Both the position numbers and the translations under genes were made by a program. Below are positions 1-5,443 of a stretch of DNA of 5,443 bases, piece after piece. Position 1 is the first letter of the stretch. Every line of letters starts with the position of its first letter. The DNA is from an uncultured Clostridia bacterium (GTDB taxonomy: Bacteria > Bacillota > Clostridia > RGIG6154), in contig CAKSHV010000114.1 in NCBI GenBank assembly GCA_934457515.1, forward strand, positions 1-5,443. Direction: 5' to 3'. A model generated the notes under the pieces. The model was given only the letters and a program-made list of their open reading frames with translations. It ran no database searches and was not told where the DNA came from.

Positions 1-1203
1 CTGTGTTCGTACACCACACAAAAAAGCAGACTGCCGATTACGCTTGCGGTTGCCTTCGCGCTGACGGCGCTTGTGCTGGCTTTGCTTTATTTAATTTTTT
101 CAACACGGGTTTGGTTTGCTTATCGTTTTTGCGTGGCTTATTTGCTTTTTGGATATGTGTTCATATTGGCGGGCAGAGAGGCGGTTTTGCTGCTCTTAAT
201 CCGAATCAGAAAAACGCAGTCGCTGCTTATTTTGTATGCGCCGCACTGCCCCGAAGTGTTTTTAAATAAGCTGAAACGAAAAGCGGCGGATTTTGGCAAT
301 GTTTCTTTCTTTGAGATAGCATCCGGCGAATTGGAAAACCGTGCAATTGAGGCAATTGATAAAACGTATCAGGTGCTTATGCTGGGAAACATTCCGTTGG
401 ACACAAGAGACAAATACATTGTATACTGTCTGTCGGCGGGCAAGGCAATCAGCGTGATTCCGACGGTGGAAAATCTGTCGTTTATCGGCGGCAGAATTAC
501 ACACATCGGCGATACGCCGGTGATCGGACTTAAAAACTCCCACCTTGCATTATGGGAAAAGGCAATTAAGCGCGCGTTTGATTTCGTTGCGGCACTGATC
601 GGACTCGTGATTGCATCACCGATTTTTCTAATCTGTGCGCTGGCAATTCGTTTAGATTCCAACGGCCCTGGGTTTTATAACCAAGAGCGCTACACCATTT
701 ATAAAAAGCGGTTTAACATTTTAAAAGTCCGCACCATGGTGCAGGACGCCGAAAAAATGGGTGCGCGGCTTGCAACCGAAAACGATGACAGAATCACAAG
801 AGTCGGCAAAATTTTAAGGCTGTGCCGATTGGACGAACTGCCGCAACTGATTAACATTTTGACAGGCGATATGTCGTTTGTGGGACCTCGTCCCGAGCGC
901 CCGGTTTATGCCGACCGCTACAGCGAAATGGTGAAAAATTACGATGTTCGCTATGTGGTGAAAGCGGGACTTACAGGCTATGCGCAGATTTACGGACAGT
1001 ATAACACAAAGGTTTCGGACAAGGTGTTGTTTGACAGCATTTATATAAAAAACTTTTCGCTGTGGCTGGATTTAAAGCTGATTGTGCAAACGGCGATGAT
1101 TATGTTTATTAAAGAATCCACAGAAGGGGTGGAGGAGAGCATGGCAGCGGCTCCGCCCGAATCAGGCACGAAAAAGCCCGATTCGACACGCACTTTAAAA
1201 TAA
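1..1203 (+). CDS. Undecaprenyl-phosphate sugar-1-phosphate transferase (exopolysaccharide polyprenyl glycosylphosphotransferase), 5' partial
   Basis: This enzyme family transfers a sugar-1-phosphate from a UDP-sugar to undecaprenyl phosphate on the inner face of the membrane, the first step of repeat-unit synthesis. The frame is open from base 1, giving 400 visible residues. The first in-frame start-like codon (GTG 73) falls inside a hydrophobic helix, so the true start lies upstream; full-length relatives have about 450-480 residues. Visible order: two membrane helices (about 11-33 and 43-67), a CoA-binding-like cytosolic domain (about 72-178, ending IGDTPVIGL), a membrane helix with a Ser-Pro break (193-213, S206-P207), then the catalytic domain with QERY (228-231), LKVRTM (241-246), LDELPQL (277-283, carrying the Asp278-Glu279 dyad), GDMSFVGPRPE (289-299) and AGLTGYAQIYGQYNT (322-336). 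This is the WbaP/WcaJ-like architecture. The sugar specificity cannot be read. A tail of about 20 residues rich in Ala, Pro, Lys and Ser follows the STEGVEE segment. The next gene starts 15 bases after the stop. Confidence 0.95.
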   Translation: MCSYTTQKSRLPITLAVAFALTALVLALLYLIFSTRVWFAYRFCVAYLLFGYVFILAGREAVLLLLIRIRKTQSLLILYAPHCPEVFLNKLKRKAADFGNVSFFEIASGELENRAIEAIDKTYQVLMLGNIPLDTRDKYIVYCLSAGKAISVIPTVENLSFIGGRITHIGDTPVIGLKNSHLALWEKAIKRAFDFVAALIGLVIASPIFLICALAIRLDSNGPGFYNQERYTIYKKRFNILKVRTMVQDAEKMGARLATENDDRITRVGKILRLCRLDELPQLINILTGDMSFVGPRPERPVYADRYSEMVKNYDVRYVVKAGLTGYAQIYGQYNTKVSDKVLFDSIYIKNFSLWLDLKLIVQTAMIMFIKESTEGVEESMAAAPPESGTKKPDSTRTLK

Positions 1204-1208
1204 AGGAG
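1202..1208 (+). promoter_or_regulatory. Ribosome binding site of the family 2 glycosyltransferase
   Basis: AAAGGAG overlaps the TAA stop of the sugar transferase gene. It lies 10 bases before the in-frame ATG at 1219, slightly long for a Shine-Dalgarno spacer. A second ATG at 1214 is only 5 bases away but is in another frame that stops after 18 codons. The 1219 start is chosen because its product begins MPRLSVIIAAFN, the canonical N-terminal strand of GT2 enzymes. Confidence 0.75.
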
Positions 1209-1218
1209 TGCAAATGAT

Positions 1219-2028
1219 ATGCCAAGACTTTCGGTTATTATTGCTGCATTTAACGCAGAAACAACAATAGAAAAATGCTTAGAATCGGTGCTTTCGCAGC
1301 AGACGGACACAGAACTTGTGGTTGTAAACGACGGGTCGACGGACGGAACAAAAGATGTGCTTGCGAAATATGAAAGCAAAGCAAAAATTATTCATCTTAA
1401 GCAAAATTCGGGCTGCGTTGCAAAAACCAGAAATGTCGGCTTAAATGCCGCAACGGGGGACTATATTACTTTTTTAGATGCGGACGATTATTACGAGAAG
1501 GGCGCGCTTTCAAAACTGGTTTCTTATGCAGACGAATACGGTGCGGACATCATTCGGTTTAACTACACTATGGTGTTCCCGAGCGGAGAGCGAAAAATAT
1601 CGAACGTGCATATTGAACGTTTTTTGTTTGTTCAAAGGGAACCGCAGTTTGAAACGCATGTTTATCCGCAATTTATTGAAGGAATGGGCTTAAACAGCGT
1701 GTGTTTGGCACTGTTTAAAAGATCTGTTGTGAAAGACATTCGGTTTTCGGAGCAATATAAGACGGCGGAAGACGCCGCGTTTTCCATAGAGGCGTACACC
1801 CGCGCAAAAACCGTTTTGTTTGTGCCCGACGCGTTTTACTGCTACTATCAGACGGGCGGCGGGCTGACGGGAAGCGGAATGGGCATTATAAAGAAATACA
1901 AGTATAATTTCATGCTTTCGTTTGATATAATCAGGCATTTAAAAGTGTGGGGCATGGACACGCCGAAATGGAGAGTGCGCGCATTTTTGCGGCCGATTCG
2001 GCTGACGATTGATAAATTAAAGCGATAG
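1219..2028 (+). CDS. Family 2 glycosyltransferase (GT-A fold)
   Basis: This is a 269-residue inverting glycosyltransferase, expected to transfer a sugar from a nucleotide-sugar donor to the lipid-linked repeat unit on the cytoplasmic face. Visible marks of the family: the N-terminal strand LSVIIAAFNAE (4-14), nucleotide-binding VNDGSTDGT (36-44), the NSGCVAKTRNVGL segment (63-75), the metal-binding DxD site in FLDADDYY (85-92; D87, D89, D90), and the ED pair in TAEDAAF (182-188), where D185 is the likely catalytic-base position. The length is normal for a single-domain GT2. There is no convincing membrane helix, so it is probably soluble or peripheral; the basic C-terminus (WRVRAFLRPIRLTIDKLKR) could help membrane association. 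Donor and acceptor cannot be predicted. It lies between the sugar transferase (15 bases upstream) and the polymerase-like gene (11 bases downstream), consistent with the second sugar addition, though that order is inferred from context. Confidence 0.93.
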   Translation: MPRLSVIIAAFNAETTIEKCLESVLSQQTDTELVVVNDGSTDGTKDVLAKYESKAKIIHLKQNSGCVAKTRNVGLNAATGDYITFLDADDYYEKGALSKLVSYADEYGADIIRFNYTMVFPSGERKISNVHIERFLFVQREPQFETHVYPQFIEGMGLNSVCLALFKRSVVKDIRFSEQYKTAEDAAFSIEAYTRAKTVLFVPDAFYCYYQTGGGLTGSGMGIIKKYKYNFMLSFDIIRHLKVWGMDTPKWRVRAFLRPIRLTIDKLKR

Positions 2029-2032
2029 GAGG
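2027..2032 (+). promoter_or_regulatory. Ribosome binding site of the polymerase-like gene
   Basis: A perfect AGGAGG starts within the TAG stop codon (2026-2028) of the glycosyltransferase gene and sits 7 bases before ATG 2040. This ideal spacing fixes the start and suggests termination-reinitiation coupling with the upstream gene. Confidence 0.85.
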
Positions 2033-2039
2033 GGCGGAC

Positions 2040-3248
2040 ATGGCAGAGCCGGCAAAAAAGAAAGAAAAAATCAGCGCAGACTGTTTGCTGGCGTGCCTGT
2101 ATTTGGTCTGCTTGCCGTTCACGGTGGTGACAACGCCGATTGGTTCGCTGCTCAAAGTCATGACTTACCCAATTGTTATTTTGCTTGCTGTTCGGTATCT
2201 GATGGGCAAAAACGAGTTGGTGTTTAACTACATTCATTTGTTTTATACGCTTTATATTTTATATTCGGTGGGCATGCTGCTTGTCTATAACGACACCATG
2301 GCGATGACCACTACAAAAGATATGATTTTAGGGCTTTTGATGCTGCTTTTGATTACTCTTCGCGTGTACAACGCGCGTGAAAAAGAGTGGCTGGAAACGG
2401 CATGGATTTTAGTGGGCATTGTTTGTATTTTTGCGGCGATTACTTCCACCGAGGTGGTAAGTGAAAGCGAAAACCGCGCGGTTGTGCGCATTTTGGGCTT
2501 TGAAGAAGATCAGAACCAGTTTTGCGCTTATCTAATCATGCCTGTTTTAGTCAGCTTAAAGCGCATTTTTGAAAAAAGACGCTTTTTTGCTTTGTATGTT
2601 TTAATTGTGCTTTTGGCATTCTATGCGATATTAAAAACCGGCTCGCGCGGCGGCCTAATCGGTGTGTGTGCGGGCGTTGCGGTGTATATTTTCATCGGCA
2701 TGAAAAGCTTGAAAGCGCGCATTGCAATTGCTTTGGCGGCAGTGCTTACGGTTTTGATTTTCATTTCGGTGGTTATGCCTATGCTGCCCGAGGACGTGAG
2801 CGCGAGATATTCGGTCGAAGCGGTTCGGGAGGACGGCGGCAGCGGCCGGTTTGAAATCTGGAGTTTTCTTTTAAATTATTCCGCACAGCGGCCCGAGCGG
2901 CTGGCATTTGGCTCGGGGGTGTTTTCCACCTATCCCATTATGTACAGCGCGGGATTCCGAAACGGCGTTGCGCATAACGCTTATATTCAGGTTTTAAGCG
3001 ATGAGGGGCTTGCGGGACTTTGTTTGTTTTTGGTCTGCATTGTGCTTTGCCTTGTGCGGAACATAAAGAAAGATGCGCTTTATGCGTGCGCCATGATTTC
3101 CCTTTTAGCGTTTTCCATGTCGCTTTCCTTTTATGTTTTTAAACCCTATTTAAATATTATGATGATGTGTGCCATGTCGTTTGCGGGAACGCTTCCGCAG
3201 GACAGGTTAACTGCTGTAAGGAACGGAGGAACGGTGTATGATGATTAA
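2040..3248 (+). CDS. O-antigen polymerase/ligase-type membrane protein (Wzy_C family)
   Basis: This is a 402-residue integral membrane protein with about 11-12 hydrophobic segments (for example about 13-33, 36-53, 62-82, 94-108, 118-136, 180-198, 225-246, 323-341, 366-384). Family marks are DQNQF (157-161), the TGSRGG motif (200-205) before a membrane helix, and a large extracytoplasmic loop (about 247-322). The loop holds SGRFEIW (268-274) and VAHNAYIQVLSDEGLAG (310-326), the conserved Arg and His-Asn-rich positions of Wzy_C proteins. The family includes both polymerases that join lipid-linked repeat units and ligases that move finished glycan to an acceptor. The neighbouring chain-length genes favour a Wzy-type polymerase, but sequence alone does not separate the two. 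The reading frame is intact, the N-terminus is lysine-rich and probably cytoplasmic, and the 3' end overlaps the next gene by 11 bases. Confidence 0.9.
   Translation: MAEPAKKKEKISADCLLACLYLVCLPFTVVTTPIGSLLKVMTYPIVILLAVRYLMGKNELVFNYIHLFYTLYILYSVGMLLVYNDTMAMTTTKDMILGLLMLLLITLRVYNAREKEWLETAWILVGIVCIFAAITSTEVVSESENRAVVRILGFEEDQNQFCAYLIMPVLVSLKRIFEKRRFFALYVLIVLLAFYAILKTGSRGGLIGVCAGVAVYIFIGMKSLKARIAIALAAVLTVLIFISVVMPMLPEDVSARYSVEAVREDGGSGRFEIWSFLLNYSAQRPERLAFGSGVFSTYPIMYSAGFRNGVAHNAYIQVLSDEGLAGLCLFLVCIVLCLVRNIKKDALYACAMISLLAFSMSLSFYVFKPYLNIMMMCAMSFAGTLPQDRLTAVRNGGTVYDD
3225..3229 (+). promoter_or_regulatory. Ribosome binding site of the first co-polymerase gene
   Basis: GGAGG lies inside the last codons of the polymerase-like gene, 8 bases before ATG 3238. 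A second in-frame ATG follows directly at 3241, 11 bases away. Spacing favours 3238; the two starts differ by one residue. Confidence 0.75.
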
Positions 3249-4590
3249 AAATATGTACAGGTTGTTTCGAAAAAAATATTTTTTGTTTTTGCTGTTGGTT
3301 GTGTTTTCCTTTTCCATCATCGGCGAGCTGTATCATTTTCTGATTTTGTCGAACATAACGAGCATAACCATCAGCTTAAACTATCCGGGGGCGGAGTCGG
3401 GGCTAAACCCGGACGGCAGCCGCTTTAATATTTCGGAAATGACAAGTGGTGAAATGCTAAACCGTGCAAAAGCAGGCTTGAACATGGAAAAAATTCCGAA
3501 CGATGAGATTAAAAAACGCCTGTTTATCACCACAAAATTTTCGCAGAAAGCAATGGAAAATGTGGTTTCGGACATTCGTGACGGGCTACAGAGCTCGTAT
3601 GTTCCAACGACGTATTATATTTATTATTCACAGAAAAATAAGTTTGCCAAAAATGAAACACATGAATTTTTGCAGGCGCTGGCAAAAAATTACGAGCAGT
3701 ATTTTACCGAAAAGCGTGCCGAGAACAATACGATTTTGAAGTACACGCCCGAGAGTTATGATTTTACCGAGTATGACTATTCCGAAATTTACACGATTTT
3801 GTACAACAAAGCGGACGAAATGCTGACGCTGATTACAGCCCACCGCGAGGAAAATCGCGGGTTTCGTTCGGAAGACAATTTAAATTTTGACACGGTGAAA
3901 GATGAACTTTCCAATTTTAAAAATGTGAAGTTAGAGAAATTCAACGCTTATGTGATTCAAAACAACATTTCAAAAAACCGGCCGGTGTATTTAAACAAGC
4001 TGGACTATTTGAAAGACAGCAATCTGCTTTCTTATAACAAATACATGCAGGCCTCCGACATTGCCAAAAATGCGCTTTTAAAATACGACCCGCAGATTAC
4101 GGCGGTTGCGTTTGTGCCGTCGGTGGACAATACAAACAGTTATTACATGAGCAAAACCAAGACGGGAATTGATGATCTTGCAAACCGCTCGTACAGTGAC
4201 GGTATGGAGGCGGCAAGAATATCCAAAAAATTAGATGATTACAGCAACCGCTACGCAAAGCTTTCGGGTGCGGCGGATACGGCAGAGCAGGCAATTTCTT
4301 ATACAGATGCATATCTTTTGGGCATTTTAAAGGATTTGGAATCCATTTCCGAAAAGATTGTAAAGCTTGACAATGAATATCTGGCATATAAAACCGAAAA
4401 TTATTTCAAATGCAAAATTCCCGAAAAGGGAAGCGTGATCAGCTTTTCGACTATGATTCGGTTTGCAGTTTTGGGCTTTATTTTCGCACTGCTGATTATT
4501 TTGTATATGGAATTTATGCACGGTGTTGTGGCTGACAAGACAAAATCGGTAAGAAATACGTTTGCCGTTTTGAGGAAATTAAGAAGATAG
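3238..4590 (+). CDS. Wzz-type polysaccharide co-polymerase / chain-length determinant, no kinase domain
   Basis: This is a 450-residue protein with the classic co-polymerase topology: a short basic cytoplasmic N-terminus (MMIKNMYRLFRKK), a membrane helix (about 14-32), a large extracytoplasmic region (about 33-405), and a second membrane helix (about 407-425) followed by a 25-residue basic tail. Just after the first helix is YPGAESGLNPDGSRFNISEM (49-68), and later YMSKTKTGIDDL (303-314), both of which I associate with clostridial Wzz-like proteins. The region between is charged and predicted helical, as in the long hairpins of this family. No Walker A or B motif or tyrosine-rich tail is present, so it is not fused to a BY-kinase. 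Only one proline (P395) precedes the second helix, so the Pro-rich motif of Gram-negative Wzz is not evident. It probably works with the upstream polymerase to set polymer length. It overlaps that gene by 11 bases and is followed after 11 bases by a related gene. Confidence 0.85.
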   Translation: MMIKNMYRLFRKKYFLFLLLVVFSFSIIGELYHFLILSNITSITISLNYPGAESGLNPDGSRFNISEMTSGEMLNRAKAGLNMEKIPNDEIKKRLFITTKFSQKAMENVVSDIRDGLQSSYVPTTYYIYYSQKNKFAKNETHEFLQALAKNYEQYFTEKRAENNTILKYTPESYDFTEYDYSEIYTILYNKADEMLTLITAHREENRGFRSEDNLNFDTVKDELSNFKNVKLEKFNAYVIQNNISKNRPVYLNKLDYLKDSNLLSYNKYMQASDIAKNALLKYDPQITAVAFVPSVDNTNSYYMSKTKTGIDDLANRSYSDGMEAARISKKLDDYSNRYAKLSGAADTAEQAISYTDAYLLGILKDLESISEKIVKLDNEYLAYKTENYFKCKIPEKGSVISFSTMIRFAVLGFIFALLIILYMEFMHGVVADKTKSVRNTFAVLRKLRR

Positions 4591-4594
4591 GAGG
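4589..4594 (+). promoter_or_regulatory. Ribosome binding site that favours a GTG start for the second co-polymerase gene
   Basis: A perfect AGGAGG starts within the TAG stop (4588-4590) of the preceding gene. The first in-frame ATG (4596) is only 1 base downstream, too close for normal initiation, while the in-frame GTG at 4602 is 7 bases away, the same spacing as for the gene at 2040. The start is therefore placed at GTG 4602. Confidence 0.75.
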
Positions 4595-4601
4595 AATGGC
4601 T

Positions 4602-5443
4602 GTGCGGCTGACAGTTTTGGATTTACTGAAAAGTATTTATAAACACAAGTGGCTGATTTTAATTACGGCGGTGTGCGCGTTTTTTCTGTCGAAGGTGTAT
4701 GTAAGCCGAATTCAAACCTATTCGGCAGAAACGGTTATTCGTTACAAAGACGCCTGCATTTCAAACGGCTATGCGTTAGACGGCAGCAAGTTCGATGCAA
4801 ACGAAATTGTATCGCCCAAGGTCATTGCCAATTTAAGCAAAGATTTGCCGTTTAAAGTGACTGACGACGGAATCCGTGCAAACACGAAAATTACGCCGGT
4901 TACGCCGACCAGCGCGGAAAAACTGAAAGAGTCGAAGGAAAAGCTCGGCGAAGAATATGAATACTATCCGAATGTGTTTACGATTAAGTATAAGGGAAAC
5001 GGCTCGTATTATCAAACGCGCGACACGCTGGATAAACTGATTAACAACTATTTTAAGTATTATAATGAAAAATATTTGTATTTGGCGTCGGTCAGCGAAA
5101 TTGATTATAATTTAAACAAAGGCGACTATGATTACATCGAGCAGGCGGAAATTCTGCAAAGCAATATCGACAGCACCATTTCCATTTTGCAGAGCTATGT
5201 GGGAAACAACGAGTATCGTTCGCCGACCACGGGGCTTACGTTTAAAGATTTAATCAATGAATTTAACTATCTGTCCGAATTTGAGATGCCGCTGATTTTT
5301 TCGAGAATTTATTCGGCGCGGCTGACAAAAGACAAGGATTTATTGTTAAACAAATACACCGAGCGGAAAGAGCAAAATGAACTTTTAAATAAAAATCTGA
5401 CCGAAAAGGCAGACATTGCAAGCGACCGTATGGACGCTTATGT
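4602..5443 (+). CDS. Second Wzz-like polysaccharide co-polymerase, 3' partial, diverged paralogue of the upstream gene
   Basis: The frame is open from GTG 4602 to the window edge, giving 280 full codons with no stop. The product starts with a short cytoplasmic segment (MRLTVLDLLKSIYKHKW), then a membrane helix (about 18-34) and a long charged extracytoplasmic region. Its DGSKFDANEIVSP (60-72) matches the DGSRFNISEMTS of the preceding protein in position and pattern. Further on, DYIEQAEIL (177-185) with D190 and EYRS (204-207) parallels DYSEIYTIL (180-188) with D193 and GFRS (208-211) upstream. These points support homology and a Wzz-type role in chain length or export. Whether it ends with a second membrane helix or a cytoplasmic kinase domain cannot be seen because the 3' end is missing. 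The two genes are 11 bases apart, and the proteins may form a hetero-oligomer, which is inference. If ATG 4596 were the start, the protein would gain two residues. Confidence 0.8.
   Translation, partial: MRLTVLDLLKSIYKHKWLILITAVCAFFLSKVYVSRIQTYSAETVIRYKDACISNGYALDGSKFDANEIVSPKVIANLSKDLPFKVTDDGIRANTKITPVTPTSAEKLKESKEKLGEEYEYYPNVFTIKYKGNGSYYQTRDTLDKLINNYFKYYNEKYLYLASVSEIDYNLNKGDYDYIEQAEILQSNIDSTISILQSYVGNNEYRSPTTGLTFKDLINEFNYLSEFEMPLIFSRIYSARLTKDKDLLLNKYTERKEQNELLNKNLTEKADIASDRMDAY

Noticed and set aside
262..543. Minus-strand open frame inside the sugar transferase gene
   Set aside because: It has no recognisable domain, its composition is that of the antisense of a coding region, and it lies fully inside a well-supported gene.
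1158..1185. Inverted repeat CGAATC / GATTCG near the end of the sugar transferase gene as a terminator or operator
   Set aside because: The 6-base arms are separated by 16 bases with no T-run after them, and the next gene starts 15 bases past the stop with its own ribosome binding site; chance is the simplest explanation.
73..1203. GTG 73 as the true start of the sugar transferase
   Set aside because: The frame is open to base 1, no Shine-Dalgarno-like sequence precedes it, and it would cut through a membrane helix; the gene is instead 5' truncated by the window edge.
1848..2237. Minus-strand frame of 129 codons spanning the glycosyltransferase/polymerase junction
   Set aside because: It overlaps two well-supported plus-strand genes, has an unnatural His/Gln/Asn/Arg-rich composition, and shows no known motif.
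3843..3860. GC-rich hairpin CCGCGA-loop-TCGCGG as a possible intrinsic terminator
   Set aside because: The stem is only 6 base pairs, it is followed by GTTTCG rather than a T-run, and it lies in the middle of an intact co-polymerase gene.
4649..4855. Plus-strand 68-codon frame at the start of the second co-polymerase gene
   Set aside because: It is a frame-shifted shadow of the long open frame from 4602, which has a strong ribosome binding site, a membrane helix and conserved Wzz-like motifs.
1..5443. Mobile element, CRISPR array, phage or defence genes
   Set aside because: No transposase, integrase, nuclease or toxin-like motifs, terminal repeats or spaced direct repeats were seen; the whole window is accounted for by polysaccharide genes.

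Overview
The window is a dense run of plus-strand genes with no intergenic gap above about 15 bases. It reads as the interior of an exopolysaccharide or capsule biosynthesis operon. The strong AGGAGG-type ribosome binding sites, mixed AT/GC codon use with many Lys AAA/AAG and Leu TTA/TTG/CTG codons, and clostridial-type sequence motifs in the sugar transferase and chain-length proteins suggest a Gram-positive, low-to-mid-GC bacterium of the Clostridia (Oscillospiraceae/Lachnospiraceae-like, or an uncultured relative). The phylum is an inference from style and motifs; no rRNA or other marker gene is present.

Layout: (1) 1-1203, a polyprenyl-phosphate sugar-1-phosphate transferase, cut at its 5' end by the window edge. 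(2) 1219-2028, a GT-A fold family 2 glycosyltransferase. (3) 2040-3248, a polytopic O-antigen polymerase/ligase-type (Wzy_C) membrane protein. (4) 3238-4590, a Wzz-type polysaccharide co-polymerase with two membrane helices and a large extracytoplasmic region, overlapping the previous gene by 11 bases. (5) 4602-window end, a second Wzz-like protein, cut at its 3' end, which looks like a diverged tandem paralogue of gene 4. It has no stop codon before base 5443.

How they fit together (inference from families): gene 1 loads the first sugar phosphate onto undecaprenyl phosphate at the cytoplasmic face, gene 2 adds a sugar to the growing repeat unit, gene 3 polymerises flipped units (or ligates the polymer) outside the membrane, and genes 4 and 5 set chain length or help export. 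A Wzx flippase, further glycosyltransferases and any tyrosine kinase/phosphatase pair are not in the window and would be expected nearby.

No promoter, terminator, RNA gene, mobile element, CRISPR array or origin could be supported; the window appears to be internal to one transcription unit. The most noteworthy feature is the tandem pair of kinase-less, diverged co-polymerase genes. Otherwise this is a recognisable kind of locus, and I do not see an undescribed system that the sequence would justify claiming.
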